A stretch of DNA of 64,000 bases from JBDIAG01 sp047974565 (GTDB lineage: Bacteria; Actinomycetota; Actinomycetes; Actinomycetales; CAWJMD01): assembly GCA_047974565.1 (NCBI GenBank), contig JBKECN010000085.1, positions 32,064 to 96,063 of the forward strand, read 5' to 3'. Below are positions 43,380-53,118 of this stretch, piece after piece; the stretch's first letter is position 1, and each line of letters starts with the position of its first letter. The notes under the pieces were generated by a model that did not search any database, was not told the origin of the DNA, and worked only from the letters and a program-made list of their open reading frames with translations. Made by a program: the position numbers and the translations under genes.

Positions 43380-45023
43380 ATGGCACACCCACGAGCAGGC
43401 CAGCCCGCCCAGCCAGAAGACCTCGTCGACATCAGCGCGCTGCTGGATGCGTACGTCGATCTACACCCAGATCTGGACGATCCGGGCCAGCGGGTGGCGT
43501 TCGGTACTTCCGGGCACCGGGGCTCGAGTCTGAACTCCGCCTTCAACGAAGATCACATCGTCGCGATCACCGCCGCGATCTGCGAGTACCGCGCCGGGCA
43601 GGGGACCACCGGCCCGCTGCTGATGGGTCGGGACACCCATGCCCTGTCCGAACCGGCGTGGCGAACTGCGCTGGAGGTGCTGACCGCCTACGACGTCGAT
43701 GTCCTGGTGGACACCGCCGACGGGTGGACGCCCACCCCGGCCGTCTCGCACGCCATCCTGCGCCTCAACGACGGCGGCACCAAGACCGGTGCCGGAGCCG
43801 CGGACGGCATCGTGATCACCCCCTCGCACAATCCGCCCCCCGACGGCGGGTTCAAGTACAACCCTCCGCACGGCGGGCCTGCCGACTCCGACGCCACCGG
43901 CTGGATCGCCGATCGGGCCAACCAGTTGCTGGCCGAGGGAGTGGCCAAGGTCAAGCGGATCGGCCTCAAGGCCGCCCGCGAGAAAGCCGGCCATTACGAC
44001 TTTCTCGGCCACTACATCGACGACTTGGGGTCGGTTCTTGACATCGACGCCATCCGATCGGCGGGTGTGCGGATCGGCGCGGACCCGATGGGTGGAGCCT
44101 CGGTGGACTACTGGGGTGCGATCGGAGAGCGTCTCGGCCTCGACCTCACCGTGGTCAACCCGAAGGTGGACCCGCAGTTCGCGTTCATGACCCTGGACAC
44201 CGACGGCAAGATCCGGATGGACTGCTCCTCGCCCAACGCGATGGCCTCACTGATCACCAACAAGGCCGCCTTCGACATCTCCACCGGCAACGACGCGGAC
44301 GCAGACCGGCACGGCATCGTCACCCCGGACGCCGGCCTGATGAACCCCAACCACTTCCTCGCCGTGGCCATCCAGTACCTGTTCAGCCACCGCTCCGGTT
44401 GGGGGTCGCAGGTGGCCGTCGGCAAGACGCTGGTGTCCAGTTCGATGATCGACCGCGTGGTGGCCGACCTGGGCCGCAACCTTCTCGAGGTGCCGGTCGG
44501 CTTCAAGTACTTCGTCCCGGGCCTGCTGGACGGTTCGGTGGGCTTCGGCGGCGAGGAGTCCGCCGGGGCGTCCTTCCTGCGCAAGGACGGCACCGTGTGG
44601 ACCACCGACAAGGACGGCATCATCCTGGGCCTGCTGGCCAGCGAGATCCAGGCGGTCACCGGCAAGAGCCCGAGCCAGCATCATGCCGACCTTGTCGAGC
44701 GCTTCGGTGCTTCGGCCTATGCCCGGGTGGATGCCCCCGCCAACCGTGAGGAGAAGGCAAAGCTGGCCAAGCTCTCGCCCTCGGACGTCACCGCCACCGA
44801 ACTGGCCGGCGAGCCGATCACCGCGACGCTGACCAACGCCCCCGGCAATGACGCACCCATCGGCGGGCTGAAGGTCACCACCGAGTCCGCCTGGTTCGCC
44901 GCCCGGCCTTCGGGTACCGAGGACGTGTACAAGATCTACGCCGAGTCGTTCAAGGGCCCTGAGCACCTGAGCCAGGTGCAGGCGGCCGCCCGCGAGGTGG
45001 TCTCCGCTGCCCTGGGGTCCTGA
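43380..45023 (+). CDS. pgm: Phosphoglucomutase (alpha-D-glucose phosphate-specific)
   Basis: 547 aa, ATG 43380. FGTSGHRGSS near residue 41, the phosphoserine loop VITPSHNPPPDGGFKYN, metal loop DADADRHG, sugar-binding GEESAG and phosphate-binding RPSGTEDVYKIY are all intact. It interconverts glucose 1- and 6-phosphate, linking glycogen/trehalose and glycolysis. The ribosome site is weak. A strong hairpin terminator follows directly. Confidence 0.97.
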   Translation: MAHPRAGQPAQPEDLVDISALLDAYVDLHPDLDDPGQRVAFGTSGHRGSSLNSAFNEDHIVAITAAICEYRAGQGTTGPLLMGRDTHALSEPAWRTALEVLTAYDVDVLVDTADGWTPTPAVSHAILRLNDGGTKTGAGAADGIVITPSHNPPPDGGFKYNPPHGGPADSDATGWIADRANQLLAEGVAKVKRIGLKAAREKAGHYDFLGHYIDDLGSVLDIDAIRSAGVRIGADPMGGASVDYWGAIGERLGLDLTVVNPKVDPQFAFMTLDTDGKIRMDCSSPNAMASLITNKAAFDISTGNDADADRHGIVTPDAGLMNPNHFLAVAIQYLFSHRSGWGSQVAVGKTLVSSSMIDRVVADLGRNLLEVPVGFKYFVPGLLDGSVGFGGEESAGASFLRKDGTVWTTDKDGIILGLLASEIQAVTGKSPSQHHADLVERFGASAYARVDAPANREEKAKLAKLSPSDVTATELAGEPITATLTNAPGNDAPIGGLKVTTESAWFAARPSGTEDVYKIYAESFKGPEHLSQVQAAAREVVSAALGS

Positions 45024-45027
45024 GGGT

Positions 45028-45070
45028 CCGCGCGCCCCGCTCGGCCGCCCGGCGCGGGTGGGGCGCGCGG
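45028..45070 (+). terminator. Terminator hairpin after pgm
   Basis: An 11-bp perfect stem (45028-45038 CCGCGCGCCCC with 45060-45070 GGGGCGCGCGG) around a 21-base GC-rich loop, five bases past the pgm stop; no U tract. Confidence 0.75.
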
Positions 45071-45220
45071 CAGCTCGTCGCGCATCCGGATGCCGGGAAC
45101 CGCGTCGACGGCGTAGGCACCGGGTTCTCCTGGTGAGATTCCCGGTTTCCACCCGGGAGTCTGCTGCCCAGTGGAGTCGGTGATGGTGCATCCGGCCCGC
45201 TGGCGGCATCGTGAGGAGGT

Positions 45221-45937
45221 ATGAACGCCGTGACAAAGACGCCACAATCCCTCGCCGGTGACCTGCTGCGGATGCAGCGCGAGTCGGACATGATGATGGC
45301 CACCGTGACCAGCCTGTCGGCTGAGGAGTTGGCCCGGCCGAGCAAGTGCGAGGGGTGGACCAGGGCCCACGTCGTGGCACACCTGGCTCGTAACGCCGAC
45401 GCCATGGCGAACCTGGCCACCTGGGCGGCCACCGGGGTCGAGACCCCGGCCTATGCCTCGCGTGAGCAGCGGGAGGCCGATATCGAGACCACCGCGGGTC
45501 TGGCGCCCAAGGAGCTTTTCGCCGACCTGCAGGCGGCCAACGCCCGTCTGGTCACGGCGCTGGAGGCTCTCAAGGGTGGGGTCGCAGTGAGCACCGTCCG
45601 CAACCTCGCGGGCGAGGTCGATGCCCTCTCGCTGGCCTCTCGACGCACCACCGAACTGGTCATCCATCACGACGACCTGGACACCACCTGGGAGTGGCAC
45701 GAGGCCGACCCGGAGGCGATTCTCGACGCGATCGAAGTGTGCATCGCACGGTTGCAGGCCAATCCCGAGAGCCCGGGGCTTCATGTGGTGGCCGGTGAAG
45801 GCGAAGAGTGGACGATCGGGGACGGCTCGTTCCGGGTCGAGGGGTACTACGACGAACTGCTGCCCTTCCTGGCCCGCGAGCAGGTGGAGGAAGGGCTGCA
45901 GTTCAGCGGGGAGCTACCCAAGCTTCCGTCGTGGTGA
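45221..45937 (+). CDS. Maleylpyruvate isomerase-family mycothiol-dependent protein
   Basis: 238 aa with GAGGAGG directly before ATG 45221. DinB-type four-helix bundle: CEGWTRAHVVAHLARNADAMANL supplies the first metal His, and ELVIHHDDLD supplies the later one. A small C-terminal domain follows. Members use mycothiol for isomerisation or other thiol transfers; the exact reaction here is unknown. The 3' end overlaps the convergent EamA gene by 24 bases. Confidence 0.87.
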   Translation: MNAVTKTPQSLAGDLLRMQRESDMMMATVTSLSAEELARPSKCEGWTRAHVVAHLARNADAMANLATWAATGVETPAYASREQREADIETTAGLAPKELFADLQAANARLVTALEALKGGVAVSTVRNLAGEVDALSLASRRTTELVIHHDDLDTTWEWHEADPEAILDAIEVCIARLQANPESPGLHVVAGEGEEWTIGDGSFRVEGYYDELLPFLAREQVEEGLQFSGELPKLPSW

Positions 45938-46894
45938 GCTGATCACGACCGCTGAGGCGAGCACGACGCCCGCGCCGGCCAGTTCCACCGGCTGCAGGCT
46001 CTCGCCGAGCACGAGGACGCCCAAGCCCACGGCCACCACCGGGATGAGGTACGTGACGGTGGTGGCCACGGTCGGGCTGGTGGCGCGCACCACATCGGCT
46101 TGGAAGGCCATCGCCAGCCCGGTGCCGAGCAGTCCGAGCGCCGCGATCGCCACCAGTGACAGCCATACCGGCCCGTCCGGGTGCGGGTGTGCTGACCAGG
46201 GGAGCTCAATCCCCTGGGACCGACCTGCAATCGCCCACCACAATCCGAGCAGGACGAGCAGTTGCACTGCCGCGCACAGCATTTGGCCGGTCGGCAGCGC
46301 GAATGGGCGCAGCGGGACGTCGCCGAGCCAACGCTTGACCAGGGTCCAGCCCAGGCCGTAGCTCGCGCCGCCGACGAGCGCCGCGCCGAACCCGAACAGG
46401 TCCGGAGCCTGCTCAACCTGCCACGGCTGCAGGATGAGCAGCACGCCGCCGAACCCGGTGAGCACGGCGGCGAGCCGGACCCGATCGAGCCGGACGTCGG
46501 GCAGCAGCATGAGCCCGAAGATGACGCTCGCCAACGGGGTGGAGGAGTTCGCGATACCGGCCAGGGCGGACGGGATCCGGGTCTCGGCGATCGCGAACAG
46601 GGTGAAGGGCAGCGTGCCCAGGAAGAAGCCGGTGACCGCCAGATACCACCACACCCGGGGGTCACGCGGGAGGCGGGACCCGGCCACCCGCATCAGTACC
46701 AGCAGTGCGCCAGTGCCGAAAAGCACGCGGACCGTGGAGATCTGAATCGGCTCGAAGGCTCGCAGGCCGACCATGATGAGCAGGAACGAGGAGCCCCAGA
46801 TCAGGCCCAGGGCGGCGTACTTGACCTGCCACGGCAGCCGGGGGGCGGGAGCCGGGGCGTGCCCGGGGGAGGCGTCCGTGCGCGAGGCTGTCAT
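45914..46894 (-). CDS. EamA/DMT-family transporter
   Basis: 326 aa from ATG 46894, overlapping the upstream stop as ATGA. Ten membrane helices in two EamA repeats; LGLIWGSSFLLIMVGLRAF and VTYLIPVVAVGLGVLVLGE are typical of the two halves. It probably exports a small metabolite such as an amino acid. It is translationally coupled to the flavin-binding protein upstream and faces the MocR-type regulator, suggesting a PLP- or amino-acid-related unit. Confidence 0.9.
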   Translation of the reverse strand: MTASRTDASPGHAPAPAPRLPWQVKYAALGLIWGSSFLLIMVGLRAFEPIQISTVRVLFGTGALLVLMRVAGSRLPRDPRVWWYLAVTGFFLGTLPFTLFAIAETRIPSALAGIANSSTPLASVIFGLMLLPDVRLDRVRLAAVLTGFGGVLLILQPWQVEQAPDLFGFGAALVGGASYGLGWTLVKRWLGDVPLRPFALPTGQMLCAAVQLLVLLGLWWAIAGRSQGIELPWSAHPHPDGPVWLSLVAIAALGLLGTGLAMAFQADVVRATSPTVATTVTYLIPVVAVGLGVLVLGESLQPVELAGAGVVLASAVVISSPRRKLG

Positions 46895-47613
46895 CGGTGC
46901 CAGCCCTCGGCGAGGAGGGTTCGGACCGAGGCGGGGACCGGCATGGCCGGGTCCACCCAGTCGGCGGGCTCGGGCTCGTCCAGGACCGTGCGCACCGGCA
47001 CCACGCCCTGCCAGGCAGGCTCGTCGCGGGCGTCGTCGCCGACCCCGCCAGAGCGGATCTTGACCGTCCACTCGCCTGTGACGATGGGCATCTTCATGGC
47101 CAGGGTGGCGGCCAGTTCGCGGGGTTCCATGTCACGGACCTCAGTGGTTCGGCCTGGAATGAGCCTGTCCGACAACGCATTCAGGGCCGACCACTTCTCG
47201 TCCGGGTCGGTGATCGGGGTGAGCGGGCCGTGCACCACGGCGCTGCGGTAGTTGGCCGAGGAGTGGAACGTGGATGCGGCGACCACCACGCCGTCCAGGC
47301 CGATGACGCACAGGGATGCCGGGGCCCCGGCAGCCACGTGGCGCAGCGCGCCGGCTCCGGTGGAGCCATGCAGGATGATGCTGTCCCCCTGGCGCGCGAA
47401 GAGCATCGGGACCACCCAGGGGCGTGCGTCCACGACGGTGGACAGGGTGCCGAACGGAATGCTGTCCAGGACTGCGTCGAGGGCGGCGCGCTCGGGGTGC
47501 GAGCGTTCGCGATGCCGACGGATCTGGCGTGCTGAGCCCGAGGGTGCGGGCGTGGTTGTCCCTTCCGCCGTGGCTGGTGACGCCGACGGATCGAGGAGCG
47601 GCTGCTGGGTCAT
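46891..47613 (-). CDS. Pyridoxamine 5'-phosphate oxidase-family FMN-binding protein
   Basis: 240 aa. A split-beta-barrel flavin-binding domain: IPFGTLSTVVDARPWVVPMLFAR, LHGSTGAGALRHV and a dimer-interface W in GEWTVKIRSGG. Related to nitroimidazole-reductase/flavin-containing proteins rather than true PdxH. It is coupled to the EamA transporter gene and divergent from the MocR-type regulator gene 77 bases away, so that regulator is its likely controller. Confidence 0.87.
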   Translation of the reverse strand: MTQQPLLDPSASPATAEGTTTPAPSGSARQIRRHRERSHPERAALDAVLDSIPFGTLSTVVDARPWVVPMLFARQGDSIILHGSTGAGALRHVAAGAPASLCVIGLDGVVVAASTFHSSANYRSAVVHGPLTPITDPDEKWSALNALSDRLIPGRTTEVRDMEPRELAATLAMKMPIVTGEWTVKIRSGGVGDDARDEPAWQGVVPVRTVLDEPEPADWVDPAMPVPASVRTLLAEGWHR

Positions 47614-47690
47614 GACATCAGCCTACGACCATTCCGGATGCCGACCTGGCGCCAGAATCGTCTTCCTGTGCAGACCAGTATTGTGGGGGG

Positions 47691-49409
47691 ATGCCGCGCG
47701 TCGCCCGCCCCGTCGAGTTCGAGGTATCCCTGCCGCCGCGTTCGGATCTACCGCTGCGCCACCAAGTCGCCGACGCCCTCGTGGAGATCATCCGGGCCGG
47801 GCGGTTGCGCCCCGGGGATCCGCTCCCGTCGAGCCGGGCGCTGGCCGAGGCGGCGGGTGTGGCTCGCGCGGTGGTGGTCGATGCCTACGACGAGCTGCTG
47901 GCCGCGGGTTTCGTGGTGGCGCGCCCGGGTTCGGGCACCTTCGTCGCGCCGGGAGCGGACCGAGCAGCGCGGCTCGGGGCCGCCAGTCACGTCGAGCCGG
48001 TGCCCGGGGACCCTCGGGCGCCGGGCTTCGACGCGGACGAGGGCTTCGAGCCGGCCGTCGCTGCCTCCGGGACGGCAGTGGTGACCGGGCATTGCGACTC
48101 CCCTGACGTGGGCGTCACGCTCGGCCAGGTCATCCCGGAGCGAGCCGAACCTGCGGTGCGTTTCCTGTGCCGGGCCGGACGCCCGGATGTGGGCCTGATC
48201 AACACCCGCGAATGGCGACGCGCGTGGGCGTCTGCCACGGCGTCACCGCCTGTGCTGCCCAGCGACCCCGCGGGCCACGACGAACTGCGCAGCGCGCTGG
48301 CCGATCACCTCAGGCGCACCCGGGGCGTGGCCGTCCACCCCGACCAGGTCCTGATCCTGCCCGGTGTCGCGGCCGGGCTGGTCGCGGTGCTCGAGGGCAG
48401 CCTCGCGCACACCGCGGCCCGGCCCACCCTGGTCACCGAGGATCCGGGATATCAGGACGTCACCACCACCGCCCGGCACCTGGGATACCGGGTCAGGCCG
48501 CTGCCAGTTGACTCGGACGGCCTGTGCGTCGACCTGCTGCGCGGCGGCGACGATGGCGCGTATGTCACTCCGGCACATCAGTTTCCGCTAGGAGCTCGGA
48601 TGTCGGTGGAGCGCCGTGCCGACTTGCTGGGCTGGGCCGGGCGCACCGGCGCGACGATCATCGAGGACGACTACGACGGGGAGTTCCGCTATGGAGTGGC
48701 CGCGTTGCCAGCCCTGCGCGCGCTGCCCGGCGCCGACGAGCACGTGAGCTACCTCGGGACCGCGTCGAAGATCCTCACCCCGGGCCTGCGGCTGGCCTGG
48801 TTGGTGCCGCCGGACCGGCTTCGGGGCAGGATTGCCATGGCTTGTCGCCGTCATGGGCTCCAGGTGGACGGCAGCGCCGCCTCGATGCTGGCCAGGGTCA
48901 TCGACTCCGGGGACCTGGCCCGGCACCTGGCCCGGGCCGGTCGGGAGTACGCCGCCCGGTTCGAGGCACTGTCCCGGGCCTTCGCGCACCGGCTGCCCCA
49001 GGTCAGGCTGGTGGGAGTGGAAGCCGGGTTGCACCTGGTGCTTGACCTCGACGAAGCCGACGAGGCTCTCTCGCCGGACCTGGCTGTCTGTGCTGATCCG
49101 GGGGGTGGAGCAGATTCACTTGGGGGTGCAGCGGGCTCAGAGGGGGCTGTTGCGGGCGTTGGGGCTTTGCCGGGGGCGCAGGCCTCACCGGGTGACCTGC
49201 CGACTCGATCAGCGGGTGCCGCCGCCACCGTGGATGACACCGAACTGGTGGATCGGCTGCGCCGCCGCGGGCTGGCCACCGAACCCCTGTCCGCTTATTG
49301 CGCCGACGTGACCCGGACCGGTGTGGTGCTCGGATACGCCAACCTGCCGGTCACCTCGGCCCGGGACGTGGTTGACCTGATCGCCTCCGAACTCCTGTCG
49401 GCCAGGTGA
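47691..49409 (+). CDS. MocR-type GntR regulator with aminotransferase domain
   Basis: 572 aa. N-terminal GntR winged helix (LRHQVADALVEIIRAGRL, SRALAEAAGVARAVVVDAY), then a class I aminotransferase domain with PLP Lys in GTASKILTPGLRL and DDYDGEFRY. MocR proteins such as PdxR sense PLP. TATTGT ends 6 bases before the ATG, suggesting a leaderless mRNA. A Gly/Ala-rich insertion (about residues 473-515, DPGGGADSLGGAAGSEG) breaks the aminotransferase domain and is unusual. The divergent flavin-binding/EamA operon is the likely target. Confidence 0.9.
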   Translation: MPRVARPVEFEVSLPPRSDLPLRHQVADALVEIIRAGRLRPGDPLPSSRALAEAAGVARAVVVDAYDELLAAGFVVARPGSGTFVAPGADRAARLGAASHVEPVPGDPRAPGFDADEGFEPAVAASGTAVVTGHCDSPDVGVTLGQVIPERAEPAVRFLCRAGRPDVGLINTREWRRAWASATASPPVLPSDPAGHDELRSALADHLRRTRGVAVHPDQVLILPGVAAGLVAVLEGSLAHTAARPTLVTEDPGYQDVTTTARHLGYRVRPLPVDSDGLCVDLLRGGDDGAYVTPAHQFPLGARMSVERRADLLGWAGRTGATIIEDDYDGEFRYGVAALPALRALPGADEHVSYLGTASKILTPGLRLAWLVPPDRLRGRIAMACRRHGLQVDGSAASMLARVIDSGDLARHLARAGREYAARFEALSRAFAHRLPQVRLVGVEAGLHLVLDLDEADEALSPDLAVCADPGGGADSLGGAAGSEGAVAGVGALPGAQASPGDLPTRSAGAAATVDDTELVDRLRRRGLATEPLSAYCADVTRTGVVLGYANLPVTSARDVVDLIASELLSAR

Positions 49410-49449
49410 CGGCAACGGCCCGGGCGCATAGCTCAGTTAGGCTCGGGCC

Positions 49450-50658
49450 GTGTCTTACCCGATCGCATCCGTGCGCTCCCAGTTCCCAGCCCTGCGGGAG
49501 GGCGCGGCACACTTCGACGGCCCCGGCGGCACCCAGGTGCCGACCTGCGTGAGTGAGGCGGTGGCTGGCACGCTCACGGCGGCGATCGCCAACCGGGGCC
49601 TGGTGACGCCGGCGGCCCGCCGGGCCGAACAGGTGGTGACCGAATGCCGCGCGGCACTGGCCGATCTGCTCGGCGCGGACCCCTTAGGAGTCGTCTTCGG
49701 CCGCAGCGCAACGGATCTGGCCTTCATGACGGCTCGCACGCTGACCCGGCAATGGCGTCCTGGTGACGAGATCATCTGCAGTCGGCTCGACCACGACTCG
49801 AACATCCGGCCTTGGCTGCTGGCCGCCGAGGCCCGTGGCTTGGTGGTGCGGATGGCCGACTTCGATCCGGATACCGCTGACTTCGGCGTGGAGCATGTCA
49901 CTGCCTTGCTGAGCGAGCGCACCCGGCTGGTGGCCTTCACCGCGGCCTCGAACCTCGTCGGCACCCGTCCCGACGTGGCAGTTTTGTCCGCGGCGGCGCA
50001 CGCGGCGGGCGCACTCGTCTACCTCGACGCCGTTCACCACGTGCCACACCTGCGCACCGACCTGTCGGCCCTCGGCGTCGACTTCCTGGCCTGCTCGGCC
50101 TACAAGTTCCTCGGCCCGCACTGCGGGGTGTTGGCGGCCGATCCGGACCTGCTGGAAACCATGCATCCGGACAAGCTCCTGCCGTCCACGGACGCGGTTC
50201 CGGAGCGGTTCGAACTCGGCACCCTGCCCTACGAGCTGATGGCCGGAACCACTGCGGCGGTGGACTTCCTGGCGGGTCTGGCTCCCGGTGGGGCGACCGA
50301 GAGGCCAGCCAGACTCGACGCCTCGTTCGCGGCGCTCGCCCGGCACGAGGACGCCCTGGCGGTGCAGCTGAACGCAGGCCTGGCCGAGGTGGACGGGGTC
50401 CGGATGATCGGCTCGCCGGCTCGGCGCACTCCGACCGTTCTCTTCGAGATCGCCGGGCTGCCCAGCCAGCAGGTCGCCGAAGCACTGGCTCGCGAGGGGG
50501 TCAATGCCCCGGCCGGGTCGTTCTACGCGCTCGAGGCCTCACGCTGGCTGGGGCTGGGCGACGAGGGTGCGGTGCGGGCGGGCTTGGCGCCGTACTCCAG
50601 CGAACTGGACGTCCAGCGGCTCGTCGAGGCAGTGGCCAAGACCGCAGCCCAACGGTGA
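49450..50658 (+). CDS. Class V aminotransferase, cysteine desulfurase-like
   Basis: 402 aa from GTG 49450 with TAGGCT 6 bases before it (leaderless candidate). FGRSATDLAFMTARTL binds PLP phosphate; YLDAVHHVPH supplies the Asp and His; CSAYKFLGPHCGVL carries the PLP Lys. Members annotated as cysteine-desulfurase-like often have no proven desulfurase activity and may act on other amino acids. It starts 40 bases after the MocR gene but has its own promoter signal. Confidence 0.87.
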   Translation: MSYPIASVRSQFPALREGAAHFDGPGGTQVPTCVSEAVAGTLTAAIANRGLVTPAARRAEQVVTECRAALADLLGADPLGVVFGRSATDLAFMTARTLTRQWRPGDEIICSRLDHDSNIRPWLLAAEARGLVVRMADFDPDTADFGVEHVTALLSERTRLVAFTAASNLVGTRPDVAVLSAAAHAAGALVYLDAVHHVPHLRTDLSALGVDFLACSAYKFLGPHCGVLAADPDLLETMHPDKLLPSTDAVPERFELGTLPYELMAGTTAAVDFLAGLAPGGATERPARLDASFAALARHEDALAVQLNAGLAEVDGVRMIGSPARRTPTVLFEIAGLPSQQVAEALAREGVNAPAGSFYALEASRWLGLGDEGAVRAGLAPYSSELDVQRLVEAVAKTAAQR

Positions 50659-50784
50659 GGCTGAGCCTCGGGTGCAGAACGGGCCCAGTCTGGTGACCCT
50701 GCGGGTGTAGCCCGCCACGTCGGGCTATCCGTCAGTTGGGCTGAGGACCTGCGTGCCGGGTCGGCCGGAGGGCTGTGAAGTCGC

Positions 50785-51510
50785 TCAGCAGGGATAGACG
50801 GCGAACACCTCGGCGTATCGACCCTCGGGTAGGCCGACCTCGGCGGCGGTCTGGGCCATCCGGTCCCGGACGAAGGTCGCGATCTGGTCCTGATCGGGGT
50901 GCTGGGAGACGTGACAACGCAAGGCTGCCAGTTTGGCGTCGAGGTGATCGGTCACGTCGACGTGGTGATTGACCTCCTCGTGCAGCATGACCCAGATCTC
51001 GGACACCGACCACGGCGCCAACTGCTCGTATTCGAGGAGTTCGGGAAAGGCGAAAGGATTTCGGCTGGCGGGGAACACGGCTCGTACCGCCGCCTCACCG
51101 GCCGCCAAGTGGTCGGGGTGGCTGCCGGCGAGCCGGGCGTAGCTGCGGACCGAGGACTGAAAGACCATCCGCTGTGGCCGCACCTGGCGGATCACCCGCA
51201 CGATGTCCCTGACCACCTCCGGGGTGGGTTCCAGAGCGCCGTCCTGGTAGCCCGCGAAGCGCACGTCCTCCACCCCCAGGCAGCGCGCTGCGGCGCGCTG
51301 CTCCCGGTGCCGGATGGCAGGCATCTCGGCCCGGTCGATCGTCTCGTCGTAACCCCCTGCCTGTCCGTCGGTGAGCACCAGGATCGTCACCTCAATGCCT
51401 GCGGCGGTCCACCCGGCGATCGACCCGGAGGCACCGAAGTCGTGATCGTCAGGGTGCGCCGAGACCACCAGCACACGCTCGACGTCGGCGTCCGGAAGTA
51501 CCTGAGCCAT
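50785..51510 (-). CDS. PIG-L family deacetylase (MshB/Mca-like)
   Basis: 241 aa. SAHPDDHDFGASGSIA has the zinc motif AHPDD, and SHPDHLAAGEAAVRA supplies the third ligand. The family includes MshB and Mca of mycothiol metabolism and BshB-type enzymes; this one also shows GQAGGYDETI where the substrate loop lies. Which N-acetyl sugar derivative it acts on is not clear from the sequence. It is isolated from other mycothiol genes. Confidence 0.9.
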   Translation of the reverse strand: MAQVLPDADVERVLVVSAHPDDHDFGASGSIAGWTAAGIEVTILVLTDGQAGGYDETIDRAEMPAIRHREQRAAARCLGVEDVRFAGYQDGALEPTPEVVRDIVRVIRQVRPQRMVFQSSVRSYARLAGSHPDHLAAGEAAVRAVFPASRNPFAFPELLEYEQLAPWSVSEIWVMLHEEVNHHVDVTDHLDAKLAALRCHVSQHPDQDQIATFVRDRMAQTAAEVGLPEGRYAEVFAVYPC

Positions 51511-51669
51511 GCGGAGTCCCTTTCACAGTCACAGTGGTTGTCGCGCACCAGGGTGTGGGCGCTCATTTGACGGGTGCGGCCGCTCGGGTATGCGTGCCGA
51601 CTCTCGGCCGTGTGCCGATGCCTGGCGTCGAGACTACGCGGGCTTGGGGAGTGCCCTTTCGGTGTGCGC

Positions 51670-52107
51670 CTATGCGCGGCTGAACTCCCGTGTTCCCGTG
51701 GACGGGCTCCACGTCGTGATCAGCAACCGATCGCCCGCGACGCGGGTGTGGACGACTTCGGTGATGTCGACCCGGAAGGAGTGCGAGTCCGGGGCAGCCT
51801 CCTCGACCGCACGGCCGCTGATGCGCACGTCACCGGCCCAACTCGAGGCGTCGTCCTGGGCGGGATCGTCGGACAGGGCCAACAGACTCAGCCGCGGGTC
51901 CCGGCGCAGGTCCATCGCCTTGCGGGCTCCCGGCATGGAACCGAGGTAGAGCCATCCGTCCCGGATCTCGACCTCGCTGCCGGACAGTCGAGGCGACCCG
52001 TCCGCCCGCAGCGTCGCGAGCGCATGATGCCGCCTTCGCGTGACGATGGGGGAGATGGCATCGCACAACCCCGGCGCCTCGCGGGCGAACTCATCCCAGG
52101 ACGCCAT
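51670..52107 (-). CDS. PPOX-class flavin/F420-binding protein
   Basis: 145 aa. Split-barrel fold with RRRHHALATLRADGSPRLSG, LYLGSMPGARKAMDLRRDPR (phosphate-binding Arg/Lys) and a C-terminal VVHTRVAGDRLLITTW. The family includes F420-dependent reductases and FMN proteins; with fgd in this genome F420 is available. Substrate unknown. Confidence 0.85.
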   Translation of the reverse strand: MASWDEFAREAPGLCDAISPIVTRRRHHALATLRADGSPRLSGSEVEIRDGWLYLGSMPGARKAMDLRRDPRLSLLALSDDPAQDDASSWAGDVRISGRAVEEAAPDSHSFRVDITEVVHTRVAGDRLLITTWSPSTGTREFSRA

Positions 52108-52240
52108 GCCCCTCCCTCTCGCGAGATTCCCTGCGCTCTAACGTCATTCGCACCGCGGAAGTCAGACGTGGACTCTCGCCAGCTACGCCAACTCACAGGA
52201 GCCGACCGCGAATCCGGCCGGCCCGCACTGATGAGCCGAC

Positions 52241-52825
52241 TCAGAACTCCGAGCGCATCGCGCCCAGCATCTCGGTGCGCCAATCGACGTAGTCGAGGCC
52301 CGGATCCACGGCCGCGATGGCGCTCGACTCGGAATCGCCGAGCGTCTTGCCGGTCATCGCCGCGGTCGCCACCTGCCGGGGCGTGGTGCCCGGCATCGCC
52401 ACCTCCACGGTGAAGTTGGTGCTGCCCTTGTCGGCGATCATGGCGTGCTTGAGCACGTGCACCAGCGACAGCCGTGCCGCGCGGTCGTCCGGCGCGGCGG
52501 ACTCGGTGTTGACATTCCCGGAGACGAGCACGACGTGGGCGTCGTCGGCGAGCGCGGGGAGCACCGCCTCGGATGCGCGGTAGCGCGCGAGCAGTCCCTC
52601 GACGAGGAAGTTGTGTACCCGGGTGGTCACCGTGGAGCCCTGGGGGACCACGCTGGTGGGAAGTTGCACATAGTGCTTGAGGCTTCCGTCGGGAGTGTCG
52701 GCCAGGGCGACCGTCAACTCCTGCGCGGTGCGCGCGACCACCGGGGTGCCCCCGGCGGCGCTGATCGCGTCCGCAACCTCGTCTATTGCTGCCGTGGATC
52801 CGGTGATGAGAACGCTCTGAGCCAT
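52241..52825 (-). CDS. Degenerate SDR/Rossmann-like hypothetical protein
   Basis: 194 aa. The start MAQSVLITGSTAAIDEVADAI looks like a Rossmann beta-alpha unit, but the glycine-rich loop lacks the usual GxxxGIG, and VVLVSGNVNTES stands where an SDR has NAG or serine motifs; no YxxxK pair is evident. An SDR-like scaffold that has lost NAD(P)-dependent catalysis is the likeliest reading. Neighbours give no functional hint. Confidence 0.65.
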   Translation of the reverse strand: MAQSVLITGSTAAIDEVADAISAAGGTPVVARTAQELTVALADTPDGSLKHYVQLPTSVVPQGSTVTTRVHNFLVEGLLARYRASEAVLPALADDAHVVLVSGNVNTESAAPDDRAARLSLVHVLKHAMIADKGSTNFTVEVAMPGTTPRQVATAAMTGKTLGDSESSAIAAVDPGLDYVDWRTEMLGAMRSEF

Positions 52826-53118
52826 CTATGCCTCCAGGTGATGCCGCGCGGTCCATCGGTCACCGCGGCGCCTGGCACCACAGTAGTCATCGTCCGGGTC
52901 GTACGGACGCCCGGCCCACCAGCTGTGTCGCGAACCGTGCACGCACAGCTCTGCCGGGGGTTCGGTGTGCGCACGATCTGCTCGGGGCGTCTTGGTAGGC
53001 ATCGAGTTTCGATCTGAGTCTCAACCTGCACCTGGCGTTGTCGGCCACCATCGCGAGGGTGCGGCGGCCGGGGGCTCGGTTCGAGTCCTCGGCGATCGCC
53101 ACAGTTGACGCGAGGAGA

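Noticed and set aside
49424..49445. tRNA-like fragment GCATAGCTCAGTTAGG
   Set aside because: It resembles a D-arm, but no anticodon or T-arm follows; the same bases are better explained as the promoter of the gene at 49450.
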